From positions 1-64,000 of the forward strand of contig JBAZNL010000007.1 in NCBI GenBank assembly GCA_041649275.1: DNA of 64,000 nucleotides, written 5' to 3'. The position numbers and the translations under genes were made by a program. The notes under the pieces were generated by a model. The model was not told the DNA's origin, did no database searches, and saw only the letters and a list, made by a program, of their open reading frames with translations. Of the stretch, positions 25,509-36,371 are shown one piece after another. The stretch is from Candidatus Izemoplasmatales bacterium. GTDB lineage: Bacteria; Bacillota_I; Bacilli_A; Izemoplasmatales; Hujiaoplasmataceae. How positions within the stretch are numbered: the stretch's first letter is position 1; every line of letters starts with the position of its first letter.

Positions 25509-25578
25509 TTGAAAGCGCTTGTAAATCTCCAATCGATATGTTATAATTTAATCGAAATGTTATCGAAACGTTTCGATA
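25509..25578 (+). promoter_or_regulatory. main promoter of the glucan operon with cre-like site and LacI operator
   Basis: TTGTAA (25519-25524) and TATAAT (25542-25547) with a 17-bp spacer. A cre-like TTGAAAGCGCTTGTA (25509-25523) covers the -35. The perfect 18-bp palindrome TATCGAAACGTTTCGATA lies at 25561-25578, just after the start of transcription. This arrangement predicts double control: catabolite repression plus specific induction through the adjacent LacI protein. Confidence 0.85.
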
Positions 25579-25596
25579 AACGAGGAGGCAAGGACA

Positions 25597-27984
25597 TTGC
25601 TCGCGAATAAATACGGCCACTTCACCGCCGACGGGAAAGAATACGTCATCGTCAACCCCAGGACGCCGAGACCCTGGGTCAACGTCGTCTCCAACGGCGA
25701 CTACGGCTTCGTCGTCTCGCAGACGGGCGGCGGCTTCTCCTGGCGGGGAAACGCCGAGCAGAACCGCCTGACCCGGCTCTACCAGGACCTGATCAAGGAC
25801 AACTACGGCAAGTACTTCTACCTTCGCGACCGCGACAGCGGCCGCTTCTGGTCGCTTTCGTGGATGCCGACGCAGACGCCTTACGAGACGTTCTCGGTGC
25901 GTCACGGCGTCGGCTACTCGGTCTTCGAATACCAGGTCGAGGAGGTCCATTCGACGATGCGCTTGTTCGTCGTCCCGAACCAGCCGCTCGAGATCGTCGA
26001 GATCGCCGTCACGAACCGGTCGTCCCGTCCGAAGCGCCTGGATCTGACGAGCTACTTCGAGTGGGAGGCGGCGATCCATCCCGACGCCCATCGCGAATTC
26101 CACAAGCTCTTCATGGACACCGCCTTCGATCCGTCGCTGAACGCGATCAAGCTGAAGAAGTACATGTGGGGCTTCGGGGACAAGAAGGGCCTCCACAACA
26201 ACGTCGACTGGGACTACACCGGCTTCCACGCGGTCTCCGAACCGGTCTCGTCGTTCGATACGGACAAGGAATCGTTCCTCGGGATGTACGGCCGCGAGGA
26301 TTCGCCCAAGGCGATGCGGGAAGAACGGCTCGCGAAGAACCAGGGCCGCTTCGGCGATCCCGTCGCCTCGCTGCGAAACGACCTCGCCCTCCAGCCGGGC
26401 GAGACGAAGACGATCGTCTACACGATCGGCTGCACGACCCTCGGGAAAAACGAAATCCCGGGGATCGAGTCCGTCTTCGAGGATCCGGATCCGCTGATCC
26501 GCAGATACACGAGCGTCGAGGGGGCGCGAACCGCTTTTTCCGAACTCGAGGCCTTCTGGGCCGGACTGCTGGGCGGCGACGAGGCGAAGACCCCCGACCC
26601 CGCCTTCGACATCATGACCAACACCTTCGCCAAGTACCAGGCGATCTCCGGACGCCTGTGGGCCAAGACCGGCTATTACCAGACGTCCGGCGGCTACGGC
26701 TTCCGAGACCAGCTCCAGGACTGCCAGATCTTCCTCGAGGCGACGCCCGAACTCGCCAAGAAGCAGCTCCGGATGCACGCCGCGAAACAGTTCCAGGCCG
26801 GCGACGTCTACCACTGGTTCGTCACCTTCCAGGGATGGGGCCCGCGCGGGAACTGTTCCGACGACCTCCTCTGGCTGCCCTTCATCCTCGATTCGTACCT
26901 CGAGGAGACGCTCGACTTCCCCTTCCTCGACGAGAAGGCCCCCTTCCTCGACGGCGGCGAGGCGACGATCTACGAGCACGCCAAGCGCGCGATCCAGAAG
27001 TCGCTCACCCGCTTCTCCGCCCGCGAGGTCCCGCTCATGGGATCGCACGACTGGAACGACGGCCTTTCCGCCGTCGGTCCCGAGATGAAGGGGGAATCCT
27101 TCTGGATGTCGTGCTTCCTCTACATCATCCTGAAGCGTTTCTCCCGTCTGTCGACGATGCGGGGGGATGACGCCTTCGCCGCCGAGATGCTCGCGAAGGC
27201 CGAGACGATCCGGCGCACCTTCAACGAGTTCGCATGGGACGGAGAATGGTACCGGATGGCGACCACCGACGCCGGTCTCGTCCTCGGTTCGAAGGACAAC
27301 GACGAGGGCAAGATCTTCCTGATGCCGAACGCGTGGGCGATCATCGGCGAGCTGATCCCGGCCGATCGCCTCAAGACCGTCGTCCGGTCGATGGAGAAGC
27401 TCCTGCTCCGCGACTATGGCACCGTCCTCAACTATCCCGCCTTCACCCGGCCGCGCACCGACGTCGGCTACGTCACCCGGTACGCCCCCGGACTCCGCGA
27501 GAACGGCGGCGTCTACACCCACGCCGCCACCTGGGCGGTCACGGCCTTCGCCAAGGCGGGTCGCAACGACCTGGCCTACCGCGCCTTCCGCGGAATCTGT
27601 CCGCCGAACCGCACCGTCGATCCCGACCGCTACGTCGCCGAACCCTACGTCACCTGCGGGAACTCCGACGGACCGATCTCGCCCAACTACGGACGCGGCG
27701 GCTGGACCTGGTACACGGGCTCCGCGCAATGGCTCCATCGCGTCGCCGTGCGCGACATCCTCGGCGTCAAGGCGACCTACGAAGGCCTCGCCGTCGAACC
27801 GCACGCGCCTTCCGAATGGAACGAGTACCGCTACCGCCGGATCTTCCGCGGGGCCGTCTACGAGTTCCAGTTCGTCCGCGGCCTGAAACCGTCGATCGTC
27901 GTCGACGGCGCTCCCGCGGACGGGATCCTGCTCCCCGATTTCCGCGACGGCCGGACCCATCAGGTCCGCGTCGTCTTCAAGTGA
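25597..27984 (+). CDS. GH94 family glycoside phosphorylase
   Basis: A 795-residue cytosolic glycoside phosphorylase (GH94, formerly GT36), which splits a beta-glucoside with phosphate to give glucose 1-phosphate. The N-terminal beta-sandwich reads NVVSNGDYGFVVSQTGG and GGFSWRGNAEQNRLTR, closer to NdvB-like and cellobionate phosphorylases than to classic cellobiose phosphorylase. The general acid Asp is in SHDWNDGLSAVG near residue 487, and YVTCGNSDGPISPNYG lines the active site near the end. The start is TTG 25597 with GAGGAGG 8 bp upstream; no ATG fits. Two GH144 relatives in the locus suggest sophoro-oligosaccharides, but cellobiose, laminaribiose or cellobionate remain possible. Confidence 0.9.
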   Translation: MLANKYGHFTADGKEYVIVNPRTPRPWVNVVSNGDYGFVVSQTGGGFSWRGNAEQNRLTRLYQDLIKDNYGKYFYLRDRDSGRFWSLSWMPTQTPYETFSVRHGVGYSVFEYQVEEVHSTMRLFVVPNQPLEIVEIAVTNRSSRPKRLDLTSYFEWEAAIHPDAHREFHKLFMDTAFDPSLNAIKLKKYMWGFGDKKGLHNNVDWDYTGFHAVSEPVSSFDTDKESFLGMYGREDSPKAMREERLAKNQGRFGDPVASLRNDLALQPGETKTIVYTIGCTTLGKNEIPGIESVFEDPDPLIRRYTSVEGARTAFSELEAFWAGLLGGDEAKTPDPAFDIMTNTFAKYQAISGRLWAKTGYYQTSGGYGFRDQLQDCQIFLEATPELAKKQLRMHAAKQFQAGDVYHWFVTFQGWGPRGNCSDDLLWLPFILDSYLEETLDFPFLDEKAPFLDGGEATIYEHAKRAIQKSLTRFSAREVPLMGSHDWNDGLSAVGPEMKGESFWMSCFLYIILKRFSRLSTMRGDDAFAAEMLAKAETIRRTFNEFAWDGEWYRMATTDAGLVLGSKDNDEGKIFLMPNAWAIIGELIPADRLKTVVRSMEKLLLRDYGTVLNYPAFTRPRTDVGYVTRYAPGLRENGGVYTHAATWAVTAFAKAGRNDLAYRAFRGICPPNRTVDPDRYVAEPYVTCGNSDGPISPNYGRGGWTWYTGSAQWLHRVAVRDILGVKATYEGLAVEPHAPSEWNEYRYRRIFRGAVYEFQFVRGLKPSIVVDGAPADGILLPDFRDGRTHQVRVVFK

Positions 27985-28024
27985 CACAGCGGCCGTTTGG
28001 CACGCGTAAAGGAGAATGAAGCAG

Positions 28025-29524
28025 ATGAAACGCATCCTCAGCCTCGCCCTCGTCATCCTGTTGTCCGCCGCCGTCGTCGCCTGCGAGACGGCCACCACCC
28101 TCCCGACGACGCAGCCGGCCACGACCACGAACGCGACCACGGCGGCGACGACCACGGAGTACCACGAGCCGGTCACGCTCTCGTATGCCGCGTGGAACCT
28201 CGGTGCCGCCATATCACCGAATCCAAACCTCGAGCGGCTCATGCTCGACGCCTTCGAGGTCGAGTATCCGTGGATCACCGTCGACATCCTTGAGCGCCCG
28301 AAGGTTCCGGATCAGACCGGAACCGGCGAGATCGACCAGAACTGGAACGAGTTCCTCGGTGCGAACGCGACCCTCGGGACCCTGCCCGACGTCTACTTCA
28401 CCGACTCGGTCGAGACGACCATCATGAACAACTGGTCGCTCGACGTCGCCGACCTCGTCGCCGACGACCCCGAATACCTGAACATCTCCGAAGACCTCCG
28501 CAACGCCGCCAACTTCGGCGGCCACGTGATGGCGGTCCCCTATGCCGTCTACTACTTCGGCTACTTCATCAACAAGACCCTGTTCGAGGATCAGAACGGC
28601 GACCAGCCGCTCTTTACGGACACCTGGGACGAGTTCGCCGCGAAGGTCGCCGACGTCGCCAGCCAGAACGTCACGACCGGCAACGGCATCGCCGGCATCT
28701 GCGGGATCGACCGTCTGCCCGAATGGTTCCCGGCGCAGCTGAACGGCGATCTCGGGTGGTACACCTACGACGGTTCGCTTCTGCACCTCGACGGACCGGA
28801 GTTCGAGGACACCCTCGACATGTACGAAGCGCTGATGGCGAACAAGAACTACGTCTACGACGCCCTGACCGCCGACGAGAAGATGGCCGCCTTCGGGACC
28901 ACCGGCACCTGGGAGACCTCGAAACTGCTCGCCTACTGGGAGTACACCCCGATCATCGGCTCGATGATCGACCTCGGCTTCGACGTCGACTTCATCGGTA
29001 CCCCGGGCACCGAAGACTCCCACAAGATTCCGGTCGTGCTCGACCTGATGTGCCTCTCTTCGCAGACCGACCATCCCGAGGAGGCGTACCTGCTCGCGAA
29101 GTGGATGAGTTTCGGCAAGGACGGATATCTGAAGCGCATCGAGATTTCCAATGAACAGGTGGAAATCGCGCAGAACGATGACGATCCCGCCACCAACTTC
29201 CATCCCCTGAACATGACGCCGCTTCAGCCCGACGAGGAGATGCTCGACGCCTTTTTCGGAATCTACGACACCTTCGACGAGTTCCGCAAGGTCGTCGAAT
29301 ACAGCGACTACATCATCGAACCGAACAAGTACGTTCCCGGATACATCAAGGCCCGCTGGACCGGCGTGTACAACGCCACGACGACGCTCGGCGACGTCTT
29401 CAGCGGCGTCATGAACGGTTCGCTCAACTACGCCGACGTCAAGACCGTCTGGAACCAGAAGGCCAACGACGCCCTGACGAATGCCCGCGAGGCCGTCTTC
29501 GAACAACTCGGAATCGTCGGATAA
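28025..29524 (+). CDS. extracellular sugar-binding lipoprotein of an ABC importer
   Basis: A 499-residue family-1 solute-binding protein. The signal peptide ends at Cys20 (VVAC lipobox) and a Thr-rich tether runs to about residue 45. The binding fold follows, with SWNLGAA-like start (YAAWNLGAAISPN), TLPDVYFTDSVET, GGHVMAVPYAVYYFGYFINK and FPAQLNGDLGW. It would deliver an oligosaccharide to one of the two permease pairs downstream. I start at ATG 28025, which is 10 bp after GGAG; the ATG at 28016 lies too close to it. It follows the GH94 gene by 40 bp with no terminator between. Confidence 0.93.
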   Translation: MKRILSLALVILLSAAVVACETATTLPTTQPATTTNATTAATTTEYHEPVTLSYAAWNLGAAISPNPNLERLMLDAFEVEYPWITVDILERPKVPDQTGTGEIDQNWNEFLGANATLGTLPDVYFTDSVETTIMNNWSLDVADLVADDPEYLNISEDLRNAANFGGHVMAVPYAVYYFGYFINKTLFEDQNGDQPLFTDTWDEFAAKVADVASQNVTTGNGIAGICGIDRLPEWFPAQLNGDLGWYTYDGSLLHLDGPEFEDTLDMYEALMANKNYVYDALTADEKMAAFGTTGTWETSKLLAYWEYTPIIGSMIDLGFDVDFIGTPGTEDSHKIPVVLDLMCLSSQTDHPEEAYLLAKWMSFGKDGYLKRIEISNEQVEIAQNDDDPATNFHPLNMTPLQPDEEMLDAFFGIYDTFDEFRKVVEYSDYIIEPNKYVPGYIKARWTGVYNATTTLGDVFSGVMNGSLNYADVKTVWNQKANDALTNAREAVFEQLGIVG

Positions 29525-29559
29525 GGAACCCAAACTAAGTCCCACCTTCGGGGTGCGCC

Positions 29560-32502
29560 GTGACCAAGAAATGCCTGTCGATGTTCCTACTGATCCTCTT
29601 CTGCGCCCTCGGCGCCGGTTCCCGGACCGGCGTCGTTTCGGCGTCCGAAGGGGGCGCGGGGATGCCGGCGACGGACTTGGCGGGCAGCTATCTCGAAGCG
29701 CTCGAGGAACGGGAGGCGGACGTCTACGCCGACAACTCCGGATTCGCGGTCACGATCGCCCCGGACCTCCTTGAGGGCGCCGTCGCGGCCGCCGACGCAC
29801 ACGGCTACCACGGTCCTGCGGCGACCTGGGGGGAGGACGGAGAGGTCGCGTTCGACGTCGCCGTTCCGAGCGACGGACTCTACCGCTTCGCGCTCGACTT
29901 CTTCCCGCTCGACGACGACCACCTCGACTACGAGCTGGCCGTGTCCGTGAACGGCGTGCAGCCGTTCTCGGAAGCGGGTCAGATCATCCTCTACAAGATC
30001 TGGGACGGCGGTCAGACGTTCGCGGTCGACCGCTACGGCAACGATTTCTACGCATCGCAATCCGTCATCGCCGAATGGACGCGACAGGCGTTCCAGGACC
30101 CGATGGGCTTCTATACCGAACCGCTCTCCTTCTTTCTGGAAGCCGGGACGAACGTGGTGACGTTCCGGCTTCTGAAGGGGGAGTTCCTGCTCGGCGACGT
30201 GACCGTGACCGGTCTCGCCGATCCGATTCCCTACGCGCAGTACGCCGCCGGCGCGGCCCTCGCCGCGACCACGGACGTGATCCTCGTCGAGGCCGAGACC
30301 CCCGAGGCGAAGAACTCCTCGTCGATCCAGGCGGGGGTTTCCCGCGACCCGGGCGTCACCCCGTTCGAAGTCTCGATCCTGAAGCTGAACATCCTCTCCG
30401 GCACCAGCTGGAACTCGGAACGCGAGACGGTGACCTACGCCGTCGACGTCCCCACGGCGGGATTCTACCGCCTGACGTTCAAGGCGCGGCAGGCGACCTA
30501 CGCCAACGCCGCCGCCTTCCGGACGATCCGCATTAACGGCGCGATCCCGTTCGCCGAGGCCGTCGCGATCCCCTTCCCGTACAGCCGCGGTTGGACGAAC
30601 GTCACCCCGTCGGACGCGACCGGAAATGCCTACCTCTTCCGTCTGGACGCGGGACGTAACGAGATCTCCCTGTCGGTCGACCTCTCCATGTACCGCGCGA
30701 CCTACGCGACCATCCAGACGATCCTCCGCGAAGTCAACCAGCTCTCCCTCGACGTCCGCAAGCTGACCGGCAACCAGGTCGACGAGGACCGCGACTGGTC
30801 GATCGTCGACTACATGCCCTCGGTCGAGTCCGACCTGCGGGCGATGGCCGCGGCGCTGTCCGCGGAAATCGGACGCGTCGACGCGATGAACGGTTCGACG
30901 CGCCGGTCCGAGATCGAATCTTCGCTGGCCATCTGCGTGCGCAACCTGAACGTGCTCGCCGACAAGCCGGACGAGATCCCGAAGAACATCACGATGCTCT
31001 CGGCCTCGTCCTCCTCGATCGCCTCGATCCTCGGCCAGGTCGTCGCGATGCTCGTCGACAACCCGCTCGATCTCGACCGGATCTACGTCCACGGCGCGGC
31101 CGAAGTCCCCGCCGCGGAGGCCGGATTCCTCCAGAAGGCCTGGCTCGCGGTGCGCCGCTTCTTCCTCTCGTTCTTCGAGGACCGCTATTCCGACCTGCCC
31201 GCCGAAGGCGAACTCGAGGTCTGGGTGAACCGGTCGAAACAGTACGTCGACCTCATCCAGAAACTCGCCGACGAGCGGTTCACGACCGCGACCGGCATCC
31301 CCGTCAAGGTGTCCGTGATGTCCTCCGAATCGAAGCTGATCCTCGCCAACTCCGCCGGGCGCAATCCCGACGTCGCCCTCGGAATCGCCTCCTGGATGCC
31401 CTACGACATGGGCATCCGCGGCGCGGTCTACGACCTTTCGGCGTTTTCGGATGATCCCGGATTCGCCGAGACGCTTTCCCTCTACCATCCCGAAGCGCTG
31501 ATCCCGATGGTGTATGACGAAGGCCTCTACGGTCTTCCCGACACCGAGAACTTCTACGTGCTCTTCTACCGCGCCGACATCCTCGAATCGATCGGCGTCG
31601 GCATCCCGGACACCTGGGAGGACGTCACCGAGATCCTGCCGGTGCTCAAGCGCTACGGCCTCGACTTCTACATCCCGCTCTCGGGCGCGACCTCGCTCAA
31701 GGCGTTCGACGCGACCCTGCCGTTCCTCTTCCAGTACGGATCGAGCGTCTATGACGCCGATGCCTTCGGCAGCGCGATCGACGATTCCGCGTCGATCGGG
31801 GCGCTCACGATGATGACCGAACTCTACACGATCTATTCGATGGACGTCACCGTCTCGTCGTTCTACAACGACTTCCGGCTGGGCACCTGCCCGATCGGCG
31901 TCGGCGACTTCGGGATGTACGTGACGCTCCTGAACGCCGCTCCCGACATCCAGGGGCTCTGGCGGATCGCGCTCCTTCCCGGCGTCGAGAAGAACGGCGG
32001 CGACGTCGACCGGAGCGCCCCCGGGGCGGCGACGGCGAACATCGTCTTCAAGAACACGGAATCCCCCGACGAGAGCTGGGCGTTTCTGAAGTGGTGGGCC
32101 TCGACCGCGACCCAGGTCGAGTTCGAGAGCCTGCTGCTGTCGACCCTCGGGCGCTCGTACCTCTGGAACGCGGCGAACCAGGAGGCCTTCATGGCCGCCG
32201 GCTACGCCGACGCAGACGTCGCGGTGATCGCCGCGCAGTGGGACTGGCTCCGCGAACTGCCCAAGGTCCCGGGATCGTACCAGGTCGAACTCGAAATCTC
32301 CAACCTCTGGAACAGCGTCGTCCTCGAGCGCGCCAACCTGCGCGTCGAACTGAACGACGCGGTCATCCGCGCCGACAAGGAGATCCGGAAGAAGATGGCC
32401 GAATTCGGATACATGGACAAGGCGGGCAACGTCCTGAAGCCGTACGTGAAGGCCACGCGGTCGCTGATCGACGCGTGGCGCGGGGGAGGCGGAGACGCAT
32501 GA
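29560..32502 (+). CDS. large solute-binding protein with N-terminal carbohydrate-binding-like modules
   Basis: A 980-residue exported protein. After a type I signal peptide (about residues 1-28) come two galactose-binding-like beta-sandwich modules (about 45-225 and 240-395: [15 protein letters not shown], then [12 protein letters not shown]). A helical linker spans 400-545. From about 550 there is a family-1 sugar-binding protein domain ([47 protein letters not shown]). Ordinary binding proteins are 400-550 residues, so this is twice the usual size. The GTG start has only a weak ribosome site. Its stop overlaps the ATG of the first permease, so it is the partner of that pair. No lipobox is present; how it stays on the cell is unclear. 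Confidence 0.85.
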   Translation: MTKKCLSMFLLILFCALGAGSRTGVVSASEGGAGMPATDLAGSYLEALEEREADVYADNSGFAVTIAPDLLEGAVAAADAHGYHGPAATWGEDGEVAFDVAVPSDGLYRFALDFFPLDDDHLDYELAVSVNGVQPFSEAGQIILYKIWDGGQTFAVDRYGNDFYASQSVIAEWTRQAFQDPMGFYTEPLSFFLEAGTNVVTFRLLKGEFLLGDVTVTGLADPIPYAQYAAGAALAATTDVILVEAETPEAKNSSSIQAGVSRDPGVTPFEVSILKLNILSGTSWNSERETVTYAVDVPTAGFYRLTFKARQATYANAAAFRTIRINGAIPFAEAVAIPFPYSRGWTNVTPSDATGNAYLFRLDAGRNEISLSVDLSMYRATYATIQTILREVNQLSLDVRKLTGNQVDEDRDWSIVDYMPSVESDLRAMAAALSAEIGRVDAMNGSTRRSEIESSLAICVRNLNVLADKPDEIPKNITMLSASSSSIASILGQVVAMLVDNPLDLDRIYVHGAAEVPAAEAGFLQKAWLAVRRFFLSFFEDRYSDLPAEGELEVWVNRSKQYVDLIQKLADERFTTATGIPVKVSVMSSESKLILANSAGRNPDVALGIASWMPYDMGIRGAVYDLSAFSDDPGFAETLSLYHPEALIPMVYDEGLYGLPDTENFYVLFYRADILESIGVGIPDTWEDVTEILPVLKRYGLDFYIPLSGATSLKAFDATLPFLFQYGSSVYDADAFGSAIDDSASIGALTMMTELYTIYSMDVTVSSFYNDFRLGTCPIGVGDFGMYVTLLNAAPDIQGLWRIALLPGVEKNGGDVDRSAPGAATANIVFKNTESPDESWAFLKWWASTATQVEFESLLLSTLGRSYLWNAANQEAFMAAGYADADVAVIAAQWDWLRELPKVPGSYQVELEISNLWNSVVLERANLRVELNDAVIRADKEIRKKMAEFGYMDKAGNVLKPYVKATRSLIDAWRGGGGDA

Positions 32503-33458
32503 CGAACGCCCAAGCCGTCCCGACCCGTTCCCCGCTCGCGGAACGCGGTCTCCTCTTTTCGCGCCGGAAGGTTCGCGACTCCCACCCCGTCGCCTATCTG
32601 TTCGTGCTCCCGTATGCGCTCATGTTCACGATCTTCATCGTCGTGCCCGTGTTCGCCGCGATCCTGCTTTCGTTCACCTACTTCGACACCGTCCGCTTTC
32701 CCGAGTGGGTCGGCTTCGAGAACTACATCAACATCCTCACGAACGACGTCGAGTTCATGCAGTACGTGGTTCCGAACACGCTCCGCTACGCCGTCGTCGT
32801 CGGTCCCGGCGGATACATCCTGTCCTTCCTGATCGCGTGGATGCTCGCGCAGCTCACGCCGAAGGTCCGCACCGTCCTCGCGCTCGTCATCTACTCGCCG
32901 TCGCTCACCGCCGGCGTCACGATGACGGTCCTCTGGAAGGTGATCTTCGCCGGCGACGAAACGGGATACCTGAACATGTTCCTGATGAACCTCGGCGCGA
33001 TCAACGAACCGATCGCCTGGCTCACCTCGGCCGACACGCTCATGCCGATCATGATCGGCGTGACCCTGTGGAGTTCGATGGGCGTCGGCTTCCTGGCGAT
33101 GCTCGCCGGCATCCTGAACGTCAACCAGGACCTCTACGAGGCCGGCTACATCGACGGCATCAAAAACAAGTTCCAGGAAATGATCTACATCACGATCCCC
33201 ACGATCAAGCCGCAGATGCTCTTCGGCGCGGTCATGGCGATCGTCGGCACCTTCGGCTCCTCCGGCATCGGTGTGGCGCTCTCGGGGTCCAACCCGACGC
33301 CGCAGTACGCCGGCCAGCTGATCGTGAACCACATCGAGTACTTCGGCTTCAACAAATACGAAATGGGCTATGCGGCGGCGCTTTCGGTCATCCTGCTTCT
33401 CTTCATCTACGCGGTTTCGCGGTTCGCGTTCCGCCTCTTCGGGAGCAAGGACGAATGA
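32499..33458 (+). CDS. sugar ABC transporter permease (MalF-type), pair A
   Basis: A 319-residue inner-membrane permease with six helices and the cytoplasmic EAA loop that docks on the ATPase ([21 protein letters not shown]). Starts at an ATGA overlap with the binding protein and ends with an ATGA overlap into the next permease. No ATP-hydrolysing subunit is encoded in the operon, as in many Firmicute sugar importers that share one MsmX-like ATPase. Confidence 0.93.
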   Translation: MTNAQAVPTRSPLAERGLLFSRRKVRDSHPVAYLFVLPYALMFTIFIVVPVFAAILLSFTYFDTVRFPEWVGFENYINILTNDVEFMQYVVPNTLRYAVVVGPGGYILSFLIAWMLAQLTPKVRTVLALVIYSPSLTAGVTMTVLWKVIFAGDETGYLNMFLMNLGAINEPIAWLTSADTLMPIMIGVTLWSSMGVGFLAMLAGILNVNQDLYEAGYIDGIKNKFQEMIYITIPTIKPQMLFGAVMAIVGTFGSSGIGVALSGSNPTPQYAGQLIVNHIEYFGFNKYEMGYAAALSVILLLFIYAVSRFAFRLFGSKDE

Positions 33459-34330
33459 GCTCCCGGTTCCAGGCGACCAAGATCAACCCGAAGCGCTTCC
33501 ACCCCGCCCAGCTGCGCTACCTCGCCGTGCTTCTGCCGATCGCGGCGTTCATGGTCCTTCCGCTCCTCTTCATCGTCAACCACGCCTTCAAGCCGTTCGA
33601 CGAGCTCTTCGCCTATCCGCCGCGCTTCTTCGTGACGCGGCCGACGCTCGCGAACTTCGCCAACCTCTTCGCCGTCACCGGCACCTCCGGGATCCCGATG
33701 TCGCGCTACCTCTTCAACTCGATCGTCGTCACCGCCCTCGTGATCGTGGCGAGCGTAATGATCGCGACGATGGCCGGCTACGCGCTCTCGAAGCTCCACT
33801 TCAAGGGCAAGCGCGCGATCAACGAGATCAACACGATCGCGCTCATGTTCGTCGGCGTCGCCGTCACGATCCCGCGCTACCTCGTCGTCGAGAAGCTCGG
33901 CCTGATCGACAACTTCGCGATCCACGTCCTGCCCTACCTCGCGGTCCCGGTCGGCCTCTTCCTCGTCAAGCAGTTCATCGACCAGATCCCGAACGAGCTG
34001 ATCGACGCCGCCCGCGTCGACGGCGCGAACGACTGGCAGATCTACCGGAAGATCGTCGTCCCGCTCGTCAAGCCGGCGATCGCGACGATCATGATCCTCT
34101 CCTTCCAGTCGGTCTGGAACTCGGCGGACACGTCCGCGACGTACATCAACCGCGACACCCTGAAGACGTTCGCCTTCTACATGGGGACGCTCACGACCAA
34201 CACCAACGCCGTCGCCGGCCAGGGAATGGCCGCCGCGGCGTCGCTCATCATGTTCATCCCGAACCTCGTCATCTTCATCATCATGCAGAGCAAGGTCATG
34301 GACACCATGGCCCACTCCGGGATCAAGTGA
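33455..34330 (+). CDS. sugar ABC transporter permease (MalG-type), pair A
   Basis: A 291-residue permease with six helices. The EAA loop reads [19 protein letters not shown] and the usual MalG-type helix [19 protein letters not shown] precedes it. Completes the first permease pair with the upstream gene (ATGA overlap). The next gene follows after 10 bp. Confidence 0.93.
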   Translation: MSSRFQATKINPKRFHPAQLRYLAVLLPIAAFMVLPLLFIVNHAFKPFDELFAYPPRFFVTRPTLANFANLFAVTGTSGIPMSRYLFNSIVVTALVIVASVMIATMAGYALSKLHFKGKRAINEINTIALMFVGVAVTIPRYLVVEKLGLIDNFAIHVLPYLAVPVGLFLVKQFIDQIPNELIDAARVDGANDWQIYRKIVVPLVKPAIATIMILSFQSVWNSADTSATYINRDTLKTFAFYMGTLTTNTNAVAGQGMAAAASLIMFIPNLVIFIIMQSKVMDTMAHSGIK

Positions 34331-34340
34331 GGACGCCGAT

Positions 34341-36371
34341 ATGAAGAAGACCCTCCTCGTCGTCCTCGTCCTGCTCTCGTCGCTCGCCTTCGTCCCGCTC
34401 CTCAGGGTCGAGGCGGACACAGCCTTCTGGCACGACCACTATCCCTACGACACCTACACCGTCGACTACCGCGGCACGCTCACCTACACGCAGACCGCGT
34501 ACGTCCCGCTCGGCGTCCTGAACGAACCCGGGACGCTTCTCACCCCCGAAGACCTGTTCATCAAGGACGGACTCGTCTACGTCGCCGACGGCGGCCACAA
34601 GCGCGTTGCCGTCTTCGACGCCGACGGAACCCTCGTTGCCGAGATCGGCGCGGACGTCCTCGACGTCCCGACGGGCGTCTTCGTCTCCGACGAATTCGTC
34701 TACGTCGCCGACAAGGGCGCCGCGCTCGTCTTCAAGTTCGCGCTCGACGGCACCCTCGTGCGCACCTACGGGCGTCCCGTCGAACCGCTCTTCGGCGCCT
34801 CCTCGCTCTACGTCCCCGCCAAGGTGGTCGTCGGCGCCGGCGAGAACATCTACGTGATCGGCGACGGTTCGACCTCGGGCGTGATCCAGCTCAACTACGA
34901 CGGCTCCTTCCTCGGCTACTTCGGCGTCAACCTGTCGGAGAAGTCCCTGATCCAGAAGATCGCGGACGTCTTCGTGATCGGCGACGAGTACGCAAAGAGC
35001 ACCCCGCCCTCGCCGACGAACGTCGCGATCAGCGCGAAGTCGCTCGTCTACACCTCCACGCCGAACACCGCGCGGGCCCTCAAGAAGCTCGACGTCAACG
35101 GCAACAACATCCTCACGATGGCGAACTACGACGTCGAGAACGATGTCGTCGACCTCGCCGTCGACGCCCTCGGCTACCTCTACGCGATCTACGACGACGG
35201 GCTCGTCGTCGAGTACGACCCCGCCGGCAACCTCCTCTTCGCCTTCGACGTGACGGCCTCGACCGGAAACGTCGTCGGTCAGCTCGGAAGTCCGACCGCG
35301 ATCGCCGTCGACGAAGACCGGATCCTCTACTGCCTCGACGGCGCATCCGGCGCGATCGTCGCCTACGCTCCGACCGACTTCGCCGACCTCGTGCATGCGG
35401 CGATCGGCCTCTACAACGACGGCACCTATGCCGAGAGCACCGGCATGTTCGAGGCGATCCTGCGCCAGAACGCCAACTTCGCGCTCGCCCGCGCCGCCCT
35501 CGGGAAGGCCTACTACCAGAACGGCGACTACGAGGCCGCACTCGCGGAATACCGGCTCGCCAGCGACGTCGCCGGGTATTCCGAGACGTACTGGAAGATC
35601 CGCGACGGCTGGCTCAAGCAAAACCTCTCGGCGATCTTCATCGTCGTCATCGCGCTCTCGATCCTCGGCGCCGTGCTGCGCCGGATCGACGCGAAGACGG
35701 CCGTCTTCGCGGGCGTCAGGGCGAAGGCCGACGCCTTCCTCGCGCGTCCCGCGGTCAAGCGCTACACGCTCGCCGTCCGCATCCTGAAGCGACCCGCCGA
35801 CGCCTTCTTCCGCATCAAGCGCCTGCGCGAGGCGACGCCGGGGTCGGCGACGGTCCTGCTCGTCCTGCTCTTCGCCGAATACCTCTTCATGATCCGCACC
35901 ACCGGCTTCGTCTTCAACCGCTTCCCGGAGGAGGTCAACCTCTTCGCCAGCGCGGCCGTCTTCTTCGGCGCGTTCTTCCTCTACGTGTTCGCCAACTACC
36001 TCGTCTCGACGCTGTCGGACGGCGAGGGCTGGCTCCGCGACGTCTACGTGGCGTCCGCCTACGCGCTCTCGCCGCTGCTCTTCGGATGGATTCCGCTCGC
36101 ACTCCTCTCCAACGTCCTCACCCTGAACGAATCGATCCTGTTCGAACTGTCCCGGACCGTGCTGTACGGGTGGACGGCGGTCCTGGTCTTCCTCTCGGCG
36201 AAGGAGATCCACAACTACGAGATCGGCGAGACCGCGAAGAACCTGATCGTCACCCTCTTCGCCGTCCTCATCATCGTCCTGATCGGCTTCATCGTCTATG
36301 TCTTCGGTTCGGAGCTTTGGGATTTCGTCATGTCGTGGGTGAAGGAGCTGATCGGCCGTGTCGTTTCGTAA
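34341..36371 (+). CDS. NHL beta-propeller/TPR/YIP1 membrane protein
   Basis: A 676-residue three-part protein of unknown function. After a signal peptide (1-26), about residues 50-345 form an extracellular NHL-type propeller with repeats such as DLFIKDGLVYVADGGHKRV and PTGVFVSDEFVYVAD. Residues 346-428 form TPR-like helices (ALGKAYYQNGDYEAALAEY). A helix at 430-450 crosses the membrane, and the C-terminal part (about 510-670) is a multi-helix YIP1-type domain. Propeller and TPR face outward by position of the signal. Lying between two permease pairs of one importer, it may hold or gate the transport complex; that is inference. Such genes recur beside DUF5696 genes in other Firmicutes, as I recall. 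Confidence 0.83.
   Translation: MKKTLLVVLVLLSSLAFVPLLRVEADTAFWHDHYPYDTYTVDYRGTLTYTQTAYVPLGVLNEPGTLLTPEDLFIKDGLVYVADGGHKRVAVFDADGTLVAEIGADVLDVPTGVFVSDEFVYVADKGAALVFKFALDGTLVRTYGRPVEPLFGASSLYVPAKVVVGAGENIYVIGDGSTSGVIQLNYDGSFLGYFGVNLSEKSLIQKIADVFVIGDEYAKSTPPSPTNVAISAKSLVYTSTPNTARALKKLDVNGNNILTMANYDVENDVVDLAVDALGYLYAIYDDGLVVEYDPAGNLLFAFDVTASTGNVVGQLGSPTAIAVDEDRILYCLDGASGAIVAYAPTDFADLVHAAIGLYNDGTYAESTGMFEAILRQNANFALARAALGKAYYQNGDYEAALAEYRLASDVAGYSETYWKIRDGWLKQNLSAIFIVVIALSILGAVLRRIDAKTAVFAGVRAKADAFLARPAVKRYTLAVRILKRPADAFFRIKRLREATPGSATVLLVLLFAEYLFMIRTTGFVFNRFPEEVNLFASAAVFFGAFFLYVFANYLVSTLSDGEGWLRDVYVASAYALSPLLFGWIPLALLSNVLTLNESILFELSRTVLYGWTAVLVFLSAKEIHNYEIGETAKNLIVTLFAVLIIVLIGFIVYVFGSELWDFVMSWVKELIGRVVS

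Noticed and set aside
24487..28287. A 1266-residue minus-strand open frame across lacI and GH94
   Set aside because: It is antisense to two well-supported genes, is rich in Val/Asp/Arg-Gly typical of reversed G+C-rich codons, crosses a terminator and promoter, and shows no domain.
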